A DNA stretch of 35,092 nt from Sabulitectum sp964604135 (GCA_964604135.1 CAZRXU010000015.1:1-35092); one strand, 5' to 3'. Counted from the first letter of the stretch, positions 1 to 8,031 are shown. The notes: generated by a model from the sequence alone, not told the origin. Made by a program: numbers and translations.

Positions 1-2
1 TC

Positions 3-1403
3 GCACTCCTATTAACTACAGCAATCCCGTCTTACAGCGGTGCAATTACAGACAGTTTTCAATCCATAGCTGAACAGGCATGGATGGAACAGTACATTCC
101 CCGCTCAGACGAAGAAACACAGCCGCTTACAAATTACGACAACTTTGAAGTAACAGAGCTGTTCAGAGCTGAAACAATCGAAGACCTTGAAGCCTCTCTT
201 ACAGACGGCTACCCCATGCCGTGGCTGGAAGAGATTCTGAAAGACACAACCATTCCATGGGAAGACAGGTACTGGCTTGACTGCAGGGTAAGGGCGGCAA
301 TGGTGCGGGATTTGCATCTGTTCTACGATAAAAACGGAAGCACAGTTTCCATTGAGTATGACTATCTTCACCCGGGGGAAGACTACTGGCGGGAGAACTT
401 TATCATCAACCCCCCCGGTGAATCCTACTGGTACGACAGCCCAGACCTGCCAACCCGTATTGCCGACCAGCCCGGTTACATAATGAACCTGTACGGCGAA
501 AAGGTCGGGGATATCGCCATGACCAGATGCAGGGTGTGGCTGTCACGGGATGCTTCAGCAGCGATTACAACAACTGGCATCGAACCGGGTGGATACCGTG
601 CTGACAATGCCTGCTTTCTTTACCCGGACGGCAGTTTCATCGAGAGGGAGATAGACGGTATTTTCGTTCAGTTTGCTTTGAGCGAAAGCGGTAATGTCGC
701 TGTTTTTTACTCGGCAGACGAACACACTCCCGACTCACACGAATGGATGCTTTACGCATTTGACAGCAGCGGTGACCTGATATTTCAGAGGCTCATGCCA
801 TCATCGCCCACATCAGGTCCGGCAAAACCTGCAATATCACCTGATGACAGCTACATAGCTGTTTCTCTATACGGTGCTGAAGTCTGGCTGCTTGATGCGC
901 ACACAGGTGAAGTACTTCAAACCTGGGGAGGGGGAGGCCAGGAAAACAGGGAGAACTGGGTTTGGGGATCTCAATTGTATTTCACCCCTGACAGCCGATA
1001 TCTCTGTACCTCTGGTGGTGTGAATGTGCTTGATTGCGAAACAGGCCAAATCATCCTGCGAGTAGATGCGGCAGGGCCCATTGTCCACAATACTGAAACC
1101 ACTTTCTCAACAGGCCGAAACACCTGCAATGCCAGCTCCGGGGCAAATCTTGTAAGCAATGTCTACTGGACCTGCCTGCGGTCAAACCGCGGAAGAGCAC
1201 CGAATGTGGACACATACACTGTTGAGATCAGGGATCACAGTGGGGAACTGCTCTACAGCGAACCCTGTAACTGGCGTCCCTATCTGTCGCCCAATGGCGT
1301 TTTCCTCCTGGGCGAGAGCTATGATTCAGGCTTCTTCGGAGGGGAAGGATTTGTACCTCCTTCAACCCCTTTCAGTGTCATGCGGATAGGGGAGGTGCGG
1401 TAA
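3..1403 (+). CDS. Exported beta-propeller (WD40/quinoprotein-like) protein, 5' end outside window
   Basis: The reading frame is open from the first bases of the window. The residues before the first in-window ATG (84) read ALLLTTAIPSYSGAITDS, which looks like the end of a signal peptide, so the true start lies upstream and ATG 84 is not it. The body contains repeated propeller-type strands, for example SPDDSYIAVSLYGAEVWLLD and FTPDSRYLCTSGGVNVLD, each followed by a TGE/TGQ turn as in WD40-like or PQQ-like blades. There is no catalytic motif. It is likely a periplasmic or surface protein that binds a partner or ligand; the precise role is unknown. It resembles in general type, but is not obviously close to, the beta-propeller lipoprotein at 30347-31450. 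Confidence 0.75.
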   Translation, partial: ALLLTTAIPSYSGAITDSFQSIAEQAWMEQYIPRSDEETQPLTNYDNFEVTELFRAETIEDLEASLTDGYPMPWLEEILKDTTIPWEDRYWLDCRVRAAMVRDLHLFYDKNGSTVSIEYDYLHPGEDYWRENFIINPPGESYWYDSPDLPTRIADQPGYIMNLYGEKVGDIAMTRCRVWLSRDASAAITTTGIEPGGYRADNACFLYPDGSFIEREIDGIFVQFALSESGNVAVFYSADEHTPDSHEWMLYAFDSSGDLIFQRLMPSSPTSGPAKPAISPDDSYIAVSLYGAEVWLLDAHTGEVLQTWGGGGQENRENWVWGSQLYFTPDSRYLCTSGGVNVLDCETGQIILRVDAAGPIVHNTETTFSTGRNTCNASSGANLVSNVYWTCLRSNRGRAPNVDTYTVEIRDHSGELLYSEPCNWRPYLSPNGVFLLGESYDSGFFGGEGFVPPSTPFSVMRIGEVR

Positions 1404-1441
1404 TGCTTCGTACTTTGATTGCTTCTGCAGGCGTGGCCTGA
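1403..1441 (+). other. Possible 12-codon remnant or aborted gene start
   Basis: The stop of the preceding gene overlaps an ATG (TAATG). That ATG opens a 12-codon frame, MLRTLIASAGVA, ending in TGA. It resembles the beginning of a signal peptide that is cut short. It may be chance, or the stub of a deleted second gene. Confidence 0.15.
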
Positions 1442-1471
1442 TATGGAGCATGGGGGTAACAGAGATTGAAG

Positions 1472-1500
1472 TAAAAGCCCCTGCCGAAAGACAGGGGCTA
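1472..1500 (-). terminator. Rho-independent terminator of the DUF937-kbp pair
   Basis: An 8-bp perfect stem (AGCCCCTG with CAGGGGCT, 1476-1483 and 1492-1499) has an 8-nt loop and is followed on the minus strand by TTTTA. It lies 16 nt beyond the stop codon of the leftward LysM gene. On the plus strand there is no T-tract, so it mainly serves the leftward transcript. Confidence 0.75.
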
Positions 1501-1515
1501 CCCGATTCTGCGGTA

Positions 1516-1944
1516 CTATTCCGGGATACGAATCTTCTGCCCCGGGAATATCTTGTCGGCGTTTTTGATTACCTCTTTGTTGGCTTCAACTATTTTTGTG
1601 TATTTGTTGCCGTCACCGTAGAATTCTTTTGCAACAGCCCACAGTGTGTCGCCTGACTTAATCTCGTAGTATTTCACACCTTTGCCCAGCGGCAGGGCGC
1701 CTGTAAGCTTGTTGATGATTTTGCTTACTCCCTTAATATTGCCAGCCATGAGAATGGCTTTCTCTACTGCTTCGCTGCTGCCCGCTTTGCCTGACAGGGT
1801 AACAATACCCTTGTTGAATGCAACCATGAGGTCTGAAACACCTGGATTGTCTTCTTCAATGTGCGCTTTGATCTTTTTCGGTGCGTCTTCTTCCTTTTGG
1901 AAAAGAGCTCTTCCAATGTCTGAGGTGAAATCAAAAAGTCCCAT
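1516..1944 (-). CDS. kbp: BON + LysM domain protein, Kbp/YgaU-like
   Basis: This 142-residue protein has the full architecture of E. coli Kbp (YgaU). It starts MGLF, has a BON domain at about residues 28-82 and a C-terminal LysM at about 91-141 (YEIKSGDTLWAVAKEFYGD, ending PGQKIRIPE). E. coli Kbp is a soluble potassium-binding protein of about 149 residues. The family is widespread, and the LysM may or may not bind peptidoglycan. No signal peptide is visible, which agrees with a cytoplasmic Kbp. It is the second gene of a leftward pair, 12 nt after the DUF937 gene, and a strong terminator follows it. Potassium binding is inferred from the architecture only. Confidence 0.88.
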   Translation of the reverse strand: MGLFDFTSDIGRALFQKEEDAPKKIKAHIEEDNPGVSDLMVAFNKGIVTLSGKAGSSEAVEKAILMAGNIKGVSKIINKLTGALPLGKGVKYYEIKSGDTLWAVAKEFYGDGNKYTKIVEANKEVIKNADKIFPGQKIRIPE

Positions 1945-1956
1945 TATTGTCCTCCC

Positions 1957-2484
1957 TTAGAACAGTTTTTTTGCAAGGTCAAACAGACCTTGTGTTGTCG
2001 ATCCGTCATCATCGGATTTCAGAAAAGAACCGAGTAACCCGCCTATTTCAAGAATGCCTCCTGAAGAAGAAGATCCCTGTTTGCTCATTGCACCCATGGC
2101 GGTGCTTGCAAGCAGGGGAAGCATCTTTTTAAGAGTGCTGACATTCAAACCCGTTTCACCTGCTGCTGTGGCGGCAGCCTGCCGACTCACATCTTTGCTG
2201 CCGAAGATATGCCCCAGAATAGAGTTTCCCTCCTCGGTGGCTGCAGGGTCGGAAAGGATGTTCGGATTGTCGAGATAATTTTGGTGGTTGCCTTTTGAAA
2301 GCGCATTTACAAGAGATTCAATGCCGGACTGATCAGACATGTTTTTCTGCATTCCCTGTGATATCAGTGGCACAAGGCTGCGGATAGCCTTCTCTGCAGT
2401 GGCTTTGTCAAGGCCGAACTTCCCTGCGATCTGCTCAACGACGCCGCCGCTCTGTGCGGCAAGAATGGTATTCAATAAACCCAT
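1957..2484 (-). CDS. DUF937 domain protein
   Basis: The 175 residues include a DUF937-type N-terminal half (QIAGKFGLDKATAEKAIRSL, about residues 18-37, then LVPLISQGMQKN). The remainder is rich in Gly, Ser and Ala helices and ends in a GGLLGSFL segment near residue 150. DUF937 proteins (YidB-like family) are small, often alpha-helical proteins of uncertain function. There is no signal peptide. An AGGAGG Shine-Dalgarno sequence (TCCTCC on plus, 2490s) precedes ATG 2484. It is the first gene of the leftward pair with the Kbp-like gene, which suggests a shared stress or envelope-related role. A perfect CRP-type palindrome lies 23 nt upstream. Confidence 0.85.
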   Translation of the reverse strand: MGLLNTILAAQSGGVVEQIAGKFGLDKATAEKAIRSLVPLISQGMQKNMSDQSGIESLVNALSKGNHQNYLDNPNILSDPAATEEGNSILGHIFGSKDVSRQAAATAAGETGLNVSTLKKMLPLLASTAMGAMSKQGSSSSGGILEIGGLLGSFLKSDDDGSTTQGLFDLAKKLF

Positions 2485-2506
2485 GGTACCTCCTACGGTC
2501 TGGTAA

Positions 2507-2534
2507 AGTGATTGTGAATATTTTCACAATCACT
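2507..2534. promoter_or_regulatory. Perfect 12-bp palindrome containing a CRP/FNR-family site
   Basis: Two perfect 12-bp arms (AGTGATTGTGAA and TTCACAATCACT) are separated by TATT. Inside is TGTGA-N6-TCACA, identical to the E. coli CRP half-site arrangement. It lies between the divergent DUF937 gene (start 2484) and the small membrane protein gene (start 2677), 23 nt from the former. This proximity would suit repression of the leftward pair or activation of the rightward gene. An RNA hairpin in the DUF937 leader is the alternative reading. Confidence 0.6.
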
Positions 2535-2676
2535 GTAGCATGATACCCTTTTCCCCGCTGGTCAAGGTTTACAGGGTAACCATAGTTTGCGGCAACTTGT
2601 TTCCGGTTGTAGCACTGGCCTGGACGGCGGGCAGCAGGGTATGTTTCTGCCATAGCTTGCAGAAAGGAATTGAACA

Positions 2677-3009
2677 GTGAACACAGTGGTGAAAGCATAC
2701 ATTCCATCAGTCGCAGCTGGACTGCTGCTTCTGGCAGTTACGCCGTTCATGCTATTTTTAATTTTCTTTTCCGGAGACAGCTGTTGCAATGAAGACACAA
2801 GTGGAACTGTTCGGGCTATGTCGGCGGCGATCACAGTGGTTATGCTTGCTGCATCGGCTGTGCTCAATGGTGTTGTAGCACTTTTCCGAAGGGGAAAATC
2901 CGGGTTCAGTTTTCTCCAGGGAGTTCTTATAACATGGGCCGTATCAAGCAGCATTTACCCTGTCTTTACCAAGATGCTGGTCCTTTCAGCCTTTGGTTTC
3001 AGGTGGTAG
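2677..3009 (+). CDS. Small membrane protein, unknown function
   Basis: The 110 residues contain three hydrophobic segments (about 9-32, 46-67 and 80-106) joined by short loops. The first loop carries an adjacent Cys pair (CCNED) and the second is basic (FRRGKSG). I do not recognise a family. GTG 2677 is chosen because AGAAAGGA lies 8 nt upstream. It is divergent from the DUF937-kbp pair and shares its regulatory region with the CRP-like palindrome. Confidence 0.6.
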   Translation: MNTVVKAYIPSVAAGLLLLAVTPFMLFLIFFSGDSCCNEDTSGTVRAMSAAITVVMLAASAVLNGVVALFRRGKSGFSFLQGVLITWAVSSSIYPVFTKMLVLSAFGFRW

Positions 3010-3072
3010 AAAGCCTGTGTGTACAGCCCTGTTCCTCGTTTACGCAGTGCAAGGTTGACATTTGCCGTCTTC

Positions 3073-3103
3073 TTGATAAATTGCCTGTTAAGATTTGTAT
3101 ATT
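3073..3103 (+). promoter_or_regulatory. Candidate sigma-70-type promoter of the EF-G gene
   Basis: TTGATA (3073-3078) is followed after 17 nt by TGTATA (3096-3101), overlapping TATATT. This would start transcription about 15-20 nt upstream of ATG 3125. A second -35-like TTGACA at 3055-3060 has no convincing -10 partner. Confidence 0.35.
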
Positions 3104-3124
3104 GTGCACTGGGGGGAAACTGGA

Positions 3125-5179
3125 ATGGGCACGCCGAGCAAAACAAGAAACATTGGTATTTTTGCACACATAGATGCAGGTAAGACCACCGTTACAGAGA
3201 GAATTCTGTTCTACACCGGTCGTACACACCGCATGGGTGATGTTGATCACGGAACAGCAGTGATGGATTGGATGCCCCAGGAGCGCGAGAGGGGAATAAC
3301 GATTGTTTCCGCAGCTACCACGTGCGACTGGAAAGGTATCAGAATCAATATTATTGATACCCCCGGCCATGTTGATTTTACCGCAGAAGTAGAGCGTTCG
3401 CTTCGGGTGCTGGATGGCGGAGTCGGTGTGTTCTGCGCAGTGGGAGGGGTGGAACCTCAGACAGAAACAGTCTGGCGGCAGGCACAGAGATATTCCGTAC
3501 CCACCCTTGCCTTTGTAAACAAGCTGGACAGGCAGGGAGCCGATTTCCACAGGGTTCTTCAGATGATGAAAGACATTCTTGGCGAGTGTCCCCTGCCTGT
3601 GATGTTGCCTGTGGGGCAGGGAACGGCGTTCAAGGGCGTTATTGATGTTCTCAGACAGAAGGCTCTTTACTTCGATCTGGAATCACTTGGCTCAAAGTTT
3701 GAAACCAGAGACATACCGGAAGAGTTGCAGGAGGATGCTGCTGAAGCTCTGGAAAAAATAAAGGAAACAGTAGCTGAACTGGATGACGGTGCTATGGAGA
3801 GATATTTTGCGGGAGAGTTGGAAAACGCGGAAATTTCTTCCCTTCTTCGAAAGGGTACCATAGAGGGCGCTTTTGTTCCAGTTCTGTGTGGGGCAGCTCT
3901 TAGAAATGTGGGAGTTCAGAGGCTTCTTGATGCAATTGTTGACTGGCTTCCGGCACCGGAAGAGCTACCGTCTGTTACAGGTATTAAACCAAACGGCAAA
4001 GAGGAAACAAGGCAGCGATCTACCACAGAGCCGTTTACAGCTCTGGTTTTTAAGATACAGACAGACACACACCTTGGTCGGCTTGCCTACCTTAGAGTTT
4101 ATTCTGGAACTGCAAAAGACGGCCAGTCAGTTTTCAACAACAGAACAGGGAAAAAAGAGAGACTGACCAGGCTTGTAATGATGCATGCAGATAAGAGAAC
4201 TCACCTTGACAGCATTTCAGAGGGAGACATTGCCGCAGCTGGCATGAAAAATGCGGCAACCGGCGATACCCTGACTGAACTGGGGAAGCCCCTTATTCTT
4301 GAGACAATACATTTTGTAGAGCCTGTAATGGAGATGGCGATAGAGCCTGCCAGTACCAGTGACGAAAAAAGGCTTGAAGATGTTCTCAGCGATATGACCA
4401 GCGAAGATCCCAGCCTGAAGGTGGGGGTAGACCGTGAAACTGGTCAAACTTTGATTCGCGGTATGGGTGAACTTCACCTTGAAATAGTTGTTGACCGTAT
4501 GAAGCGGGAGAAGAAGCTGGATGTGAGAACAGGAAGGCCTCAGGTCTCCTACAGGGAAAGCGTTTCCTCAACAGGTCGGGGAGAAGAAACTTTTGAAAGG
4601 CTTATAGCTGGCAAAGGCAACTTCGGAAACGCCTGTATCGAAGTCAGGCCTTTCACCACCGGTATCAAATACACCATACAGGCAGATAACCTTTCACGGC
4701 AGTTTCAGGATGCCGTTAAGAGTGGTTTGAAGGGCGCAGTCAGTGCCGGGGTTCTCGCGGGGTATCCCCTTGACGGTGTGGAAATTGTTCTTGTAAGCGC
4801 ACAGGTACACGAAACTGATTCAACTGATCTGGGATACAGCACTTCTGCTGCCATAGCACTCAGAAAAGCTTTGCAGAATGCAGCACCTGTCATTCGAGAG
4901 CCTGTGATGAAAGTGGATATAGTAACCCCTGCTGACTATATGGGTGATGTTATCGGCGATGTTAACGCAAGACGGGGTATTGTTGTTTCTATAACTCAGA
5001 GGGGTGAAGCACAGGCCATTCTGGCAAACATTCCACTGGCAGAACTCTTTGGCTACACAAGTTCCCTTCGAAGTTTGTCTCAGGGAAGGGCGGGGTATAC
5101 AATGCAGTTCAGTGAGTACACACAGGTACCCGCCAATGTACAGAAAAAGCTGCTTGACAAAATGGGTATTACCTACTGA
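3125..5179 (+). CDS. fusA: Elongation factor G, divergent paralogue type
   Basis: This ribosomal translocase GTPase of 684 residues (family norm about 690-700) shows all G-box motifs: AHIDAGKT (G1), the RGIT switch I, DTPGH (G3) and NKLD (G4). Domain II is GRLAYLRVYSG, domain III GQTLIRGMGELHLEIVVDR, and domain V PVMKVDIVTPADYMGDVIGD. ATG 3125 is chosen over ATG 3095 because GGGGGG lies 8 nt upstream and MGTPSKTRNIGIFAHID matches the family start. The gene stands alone, away from rpsL-rpsG. Several segments are atypical for housekeeping EF-G: IAGKGNFGNA replaces the usual GGRGQYGHV loop region of domain IV, and AVGGVEPQ follows switch II. It may be a specialised or secondary EF-G such as the EF-G II or spdEFG types. 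Whether the genome holds another copy cannot be seen here. Confidence 0.93.
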   Translation: MGTPSKTRNIGIFAHIDAGKTTVTERILFYTGRTHRMGDVDHGTAVMDWMPQERERGITIVSAATTCDWKGIRINIIDTPGHVDFTAEVERSLRVLDGGVGVFCAVGGVEPQTETVWRQAQRYSVPTLAFVNKLDRQGADFHRVLQMMKDILGECPLPVMLPVGQGTAFKGVIDVLRQKALYFDLESLGSKFETRDIPEELQEDAAEALEKIKETVAELDDGAMERYFAGELENAEISSLLRKGTIEGAFVPVLCGAALRNVGVQRLLDAIVDWLPAPEELPSVTGIKPNGKEETRQRSTTEPFTALVFKIQTDTHLGRLAYLRVYSGTAKDGQSVFNNRTGKKERLTRLVMMHADKRTHLDSISEGDIAAAGMKNAATGDTLTELGKPLILETIHFVEPVMEMAIEPASTSDEKRLEDVLSDMTSEDPSLKVGVDRETGQTLIRGMGELHLEIVVDRMKREKKLDVRTGRPQVSYRESVSSTGRGEETFERLIAGKGNFGNACIEVRPFTTGIKYTIQADNLSRQFQDAVKSGLKGAVSAGVLAGYPLDGVEIVLVSAQVHETDSTDLGYSTSAAIALRKALQNAAPVIREPVMKVDIVTPADYMGDVIGDVNARRGIVVSITQRGEAQAILANIPLAELFGYTSSLRSLSQGRAGYTMQFSEYTQVPANVQKKLLDKMGITY

Positions 5180-5195
5180 TACACCATTCTTCCTG

Positions 5196-5840
5196 TTACA
5201 CTTGGTAGATTGCCTTGATCTCCTTCACCCTTTCCCGAATCCTGCGAGGAGGAGCAATCACTATTCTGCACTGCGGATCGCCCATGGCTCTGCAGGTAAC
5301 TTCTTTTGCCTCCAGCTGTACCCCGAAGGATTCGGTACACCAGCCTGCCGAATACCCGACTGTGAAGAAATCAACAGGGCCGTCTGCAATAATCCTTGCC
5401 TTTAGGTGCGCGTCTGCTTCGTATGAATTGCCCTGGTCGTAAACCAGCAGAAAACTGTCATCCGGAGTGGGGGAGGTTTCCGGGAGTATGGTAACATTTG
5501 CATAACCGTTCAGGGCAAAAGAGGTGGGTCCCATGGCAAGTTTGAGAATGGTGTCCTGTATCCCGGTTTTCTCGAAGTAGTGTCGGGCATCCGCTTTCCC
5601 GGCAGCCTTTCCAATCTGATATATCACCACTCCGGCACTGGACCCCACAACTGAAGAGAGCTGATCTCTCAGTTCAATAGCCATGGATTCGCAACGATAC
5701 AGAACATAACGTTCCGAAGCGATTGTGATTGTTCCCTGCTCAGGGTTTCTTGTGAAAGTGTCGTAGAGGGGAGTAAGCATCTGTTCGGACTTCTCAAACA
5801 GAGGAGCGAACGCATCAGGGCATTTTACATATTCAGGCAT
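5196..5840 (-). CDS. XylR_N/V4R domain sensor protein, paralogue 1
   Basis: The 214 residues combine an XylR_N-like half (RYVLYRCESMAIELRDQL, then GVVIYQIGKAAGKADARHY, about residues 44-88) with a C-terminal V4R domain. The V4R part has GYSAGWCTESFG, then EVTCRAMGDPQCR, with the conserved Cys and MGD-x-x-C pattern. V4R domains bind small hydrophobic molecules and occur in XylR/DmpR-type sensors and BchJ. Here there is no AAA+ domain, no helix-turn-helix and no kinase, so it is only the sensor module. It is the most divergent of three tandem copies. It ends 16 nt from the convergent EF-G gene. A terminator lies upstream, so it is probably transcribed from its own promoter. The ligand is unknown. 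Confidence 0.85.
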   Translation of the reverse strand: MPEYVKCPDAFAPLFEKSEQMLTPLYDTFTRNPEQGTITIASERYVLYRCESMAIELRDQLSSVVGSSAGVVIYQIGKAAGKADARHYFEKTGIQDTILKLAMGPTSFALNGYANVTILPETSPTPDDSFLLVYDQGNSYEADAHLKARIIADGPVDFFTVGYSAGWCTESFGVQLEAKEVTCRAMGDPQCRIVIAPPRRIRERVKEIKAIYQV

Positions 5841-5905
5841 ACTTTTTCCTTTCTAAACAAGTAGATAAAACTCCAGCATCAGAGATGCAAAACCCTTTAT
5901 CGTAC

Positions 5906-5924
5906 AGGTCTCATTCAGACCGGT
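5906..5924. promoter_or_regulatory. Inverted repeat upstream of V4R paralogue 1
   Basis: GGTCT-N5-AGACC forms a small palindrome about 70 nt upstream of the start at 5840, next to TTTATAA, which could be a -10 element on the minus strand. It may be an operator or a leader hairpin. It does not match the motif shared by the other two paralogues. Confidence 0.25.
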
Positions 5925-6042
5925 TTATAAAAGTTGCCTTAGTGTTTCGAGGAAGCACCTATTAAAATATAGAATGTTTTTTTATGAATGCAAGAGTGAC
6001 AATTTTTGGCGGAGTTGTGCAGGTGCACTACTGGTAGGAATT

Positions 6043-6076
6043 TAAAAAACCGGCCCCTGCAGGCAGGGAACCGGTT
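6043..6076 (-). terminator. Rho-independent terminator of V4R paralogue 2
   Basis: On the minus strand AACCGG pairs with CCGGTT and an inner CCCTGC pairs with GCAGGG, followed directly by TTTTTTAAA. It lies 18 nt after the stop of paralogue 2 and separates its transcript from paralogue 1. Confidence 0.8.
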
Positions 6077-6093
6077 GCAATCAAAAGAAACTG

Positions 6094-6738
6094 TTAAAGA
6101 TTGTAGAGGGCTTTCATTTCTTTTACCCGGCCTCGAAGTCGGCGGGCAGGTGCAACAACAAAGCGGCACTGAGCGGCTCCCATTGCTTTGCACGCTATCT
6201 CCTTGCCTTCCAGTTTCAGACTGAAGGCTTCTGAGCACCAGCCTGCAGCATATCCTGCATTTAGGAAATCCACCGGAGCATCAATAGGTAGCCCTGTTTT
6301 TAGATGAGCCTCCGCCTCGTAAGAGTTTGGATGATCCACTACAAGCATGAAGTTCTCATCCTGGACAGCGATGGTTTCCGGCTGCACCGTTACATTCGCA
6401 TAGCCGCTTAAAGCAAATACAACCGGCCCCAGAGCCAGCCTTTGAGCAGGATCCTGAACTCCAGTTTTCTCGAAATAGTGTTTTGCATCGGATGCGCCGA
6501 TAGCTTTGCCAATCTGATAGATAACAACGCCTGCTCCTGGCCCGAGAACAGATGTCAGCTGCTGTTTCATGGCTATGGCCATAGAGTCTCCTCTGTAAAA
6601 TACATATCTTGCCTTGTCAATGGTATTACTGCCTTCTTCAGGATTTCTAACGAAATTGTTGAAGAATGGCGTGAGCAGTTCCTCCGCAGTATCAAATAAA
6701 GGGGCGAACGACTCTGGACAGATTACATACTTAGGCAT
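6094..6738 (-). CDS. XylR_N/V4R domain sensor protein, paralogue 2
   Basis: The 214 residues start MPKYVICPESFAPLF. This start (6738) is preferred over the upstream ATG at 6777 because it matches both paralogues and has AGGAAGGG just upstream. It has the same two-part build as its neighbours: an XylR_N-like region (RYVFYRGDSMAIAMKQQL; GVVIYQIGKAIGASDAKHY) and a C-terminal V4R (GYAAGWCSEAF; KEIACKAMGAAQCRF). In the V4R signature the usual MGD reads MGA, so the conserved Asp is missing. It is close to paralogue 3 and clearly related to paralogue 1, which indicates local duplication. It is followed by its own terminator and preceded by a 31-bp promoter-like motif shared with paralogue 3. Confidence 0.87.
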   Translation of the reverse strand: MPKYVICPESFAPLFDTAEELLTPFFNNFVRNPEEGSNTIDKARYVFYRGDSMAIAMKQQLTSVLGPGAGVVIYQIGKAIGASDAKHYFEKTGVQDPAQRLALGPVVFALSGYANVTVQPETIAVQDENFMLVVDHPNSYEAEAHLKTGLPIDAPVDFLNAGYAAGWCSEAFSLKLEGKEIACKAMGAAQCRFVVAPARRLRGRVKEMKALYNL

Positions 6739-6809
6739 TTTAACCCTTCCTGTTAAGACTAACAACCAATAAACCAAGCTGTTGAGCAGTACGCATCAGG
6801 CCAGCGACA

Positions 6810-6840
6810 AATATCATATGCCTAATATTCAGATGCAATA
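6810..6840 (-). promoter_or_regulatory. Promoter/operator motif of V4R paralogue 2
   Basis: On the minus strand the sequence reads TATTGC-N11-AGGCATATGATATT. The identical layout occurs upstream of paralogue 3 (8102-8132), at 71-72 nt from each start codon. TATGAT with a 16-nt spacing from TATTGC could be the -10 and -35 of a promoter; the flanking AGGC and TATT may be regulator contacts. Confidence 0.5.
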
Positions 6841-7276
6841 GTTATCCAATACATTCAGTAACAACTGAGCAGCAGAGCAGCACTGTTTAAACACTCGGCC
6901 GATGAAATACTAAAAATGGATAATCGCTTCAAGATAATATGCGTTGTTTTTCCGAGAAAATCTTCTTTCTCAGGATGGGCTCATCGGGAAATTAACAACT
7001 GCTTTCTGATGAATTACAATCCGCCTGCGAAGTAACTCTTGTGCCCATGGAAAACTGTCGATCAGAGGCAACAGAGTATAGCAGTAAATAGCAATTCTGA
7101 AAAATTGTTTAGCCGATTAGCCACCTCTGTATGCCTGGTCAGATTACTGTCTGCTAATGAAGTATTCAGTGTTTTATGAAAACCGCAGGAATCAATAGAA
7201 GGGGAGTGCATATGAGTGACACATTGCTGGTACGCAGGATGCTCCAGAAACAACACTGGCACATACAACCACCAAT

Positions 7277-7345
7277 ACCTGCGTGTTACCATCAAATAGC
7301 ACTGCTATTTCCCCAAATCGGCGTGTTTCCCATCTCGCCTGTGAG
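7277..7345. repeat. Dispersed intergenic repeat, copy A
   Basis: This region aligns along about 70 nt with 32478-32550. Both copies centre on a perfect hairpin, here AAATAGC-ACT-GCTATTT. Outside the stem they share GCGT-TTA-CATC and AAATC-GC-CGT-TT blocks with substitutions and small gaps. On the minus strand both copies can be read as a similar peptide (LFDGNTQVL here, LFDDNTRVL there), so a decayed coding relic is an alternative to a noncoding element. Confidence 0.55.
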
Positions 7346-7380
7346 GAGCTACTACTCAATGTCTATTCCCGGACAAGCTC

Positions 7381-8031
7381 TTAGCTCTTGAAGCCGTAAG
7401 CAGCTTTCAGTTCCTTCACTCTCTTGCGGAGACTGCGGGCAGGTGCCATAACAAAACGGCACTGGGCATCGCCCATGGCTTTGCAGGATATTTCTTTCGC
7501 CTCAAGTTTCAAACCGAAAGCTTCTGAACACCAGCCGGCAGAGTACCCTGCATTGAGGAAGTCAACAGGGGTGTCGGAGGTTAAGCCAGCTTTCAGGTGG
7601 GCTTCAGCTTCGTAAGAGTTAGGATGATCGTAAACCATAACAAAATCATCGTTAGGGGCTGGAGCACTTTCAGGTAAAACCGTGACATTGGCGTATCCGC
7701 CCAGAGCAAAGGCAATAGGACCCATTGCGAGTCGCTGCACGGGGTCTTGAACTCCTGTTTTTTCAAAGTAGAATTTCGCGTCTGCGGCTCCGGTTGCCTT
7801 TCCAATCTGATAGATTACAACCCCGGCACCATTACCCAGTACAGAGGTCAGCTGCTGCTTCATGGCTATGGCCATAGAATCGCCACGGTAAACAACATAT
7901 CTTTCTTTGGCAATGGTTATACTGCCCTCTTCAGGGTTTCTCTTGAAATCATCAAAAAATGGTACGATCAGGTTCTCTGCCATATCGAATAAAGGGGCAA
8001 AAGGCTCGGGACATGTTACGTACTTAGGCAT
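7381..8031 (-). CDS. XylR_N/V4R domain sensor protein, paralogue 3
   Basis: The 216 residues start MPKYVTCPEPFAPLF, with GGAGG upstream of ATG 8031. The XylR_N-like part spans about residues 44-90 (RYVVYRGDSMAIAMKQQL; YQIGKATGAADAKFYF). The V4R domain occupies the C-terminal third, with Cys168 in AGWCSEAFG, then Cys183 and Cys191 in the CKAMGDAQCRF signature. There is no DNA-binding or catalytic domain. It reads away from the hydrogenase operon, and the two share the 344-bp intergenic region upstream. It may sense a hydrophobic ligand and act through protein contact. The ligand and partner are unknown. Confidence 0.87.
   Translation of the reverse strand: MPKYVTCPEPFAPLFDMAENLIVPFFDDFKRNPEEGSITIAKERYVVYRGDSMAIAMKQQLTSVLGNGAGVVIYQIGKATGAADAKFYFEKTGVQDPVQRLAMGPIAFALGGYANVTVLPESAPAPNDDFVMVYDHPNSYEAEAHLKAGLTSDTPVDFLNAGYSAGWCSEAFGLKLEAKEISCKAMGDAQCRFVMAPARSLRKRVKELKAAYGFKS

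Larger units (their letters stand above)
6739..7380. other. 642-bp intergenic region between V4R paralogues 2 and 3
   Basis: No convincing gene is present. The region holds the leader and promoter-like motif of paralogue 2 (6810-6840), a weak possible third copy of the dispersed repeat near 6915-6955 (minus orientation), a GAGAAA/TTTCTC hairpin near 6955, and a clear repeat copy at 7277-7345. Short open frames here lack recognisable protein character. Confidence 0.5.

Noticed and set aside
6043..6076. Hairpin near V4R paralogue 2 considered as an operator of paralogue 1
   Set aside because: Its stem is followed by six Ts on the minus strand directly after the stop of paralogue 2, which fits a terminator much better.
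7176..7391. 71-codon plus-strand open frame between V4R paralogues 2 and 3
   Set aside because: It crosses the dispersed repeat and overlaps the 3' end of paralogue 3. Its composition is unlike a protein and no family is evident.
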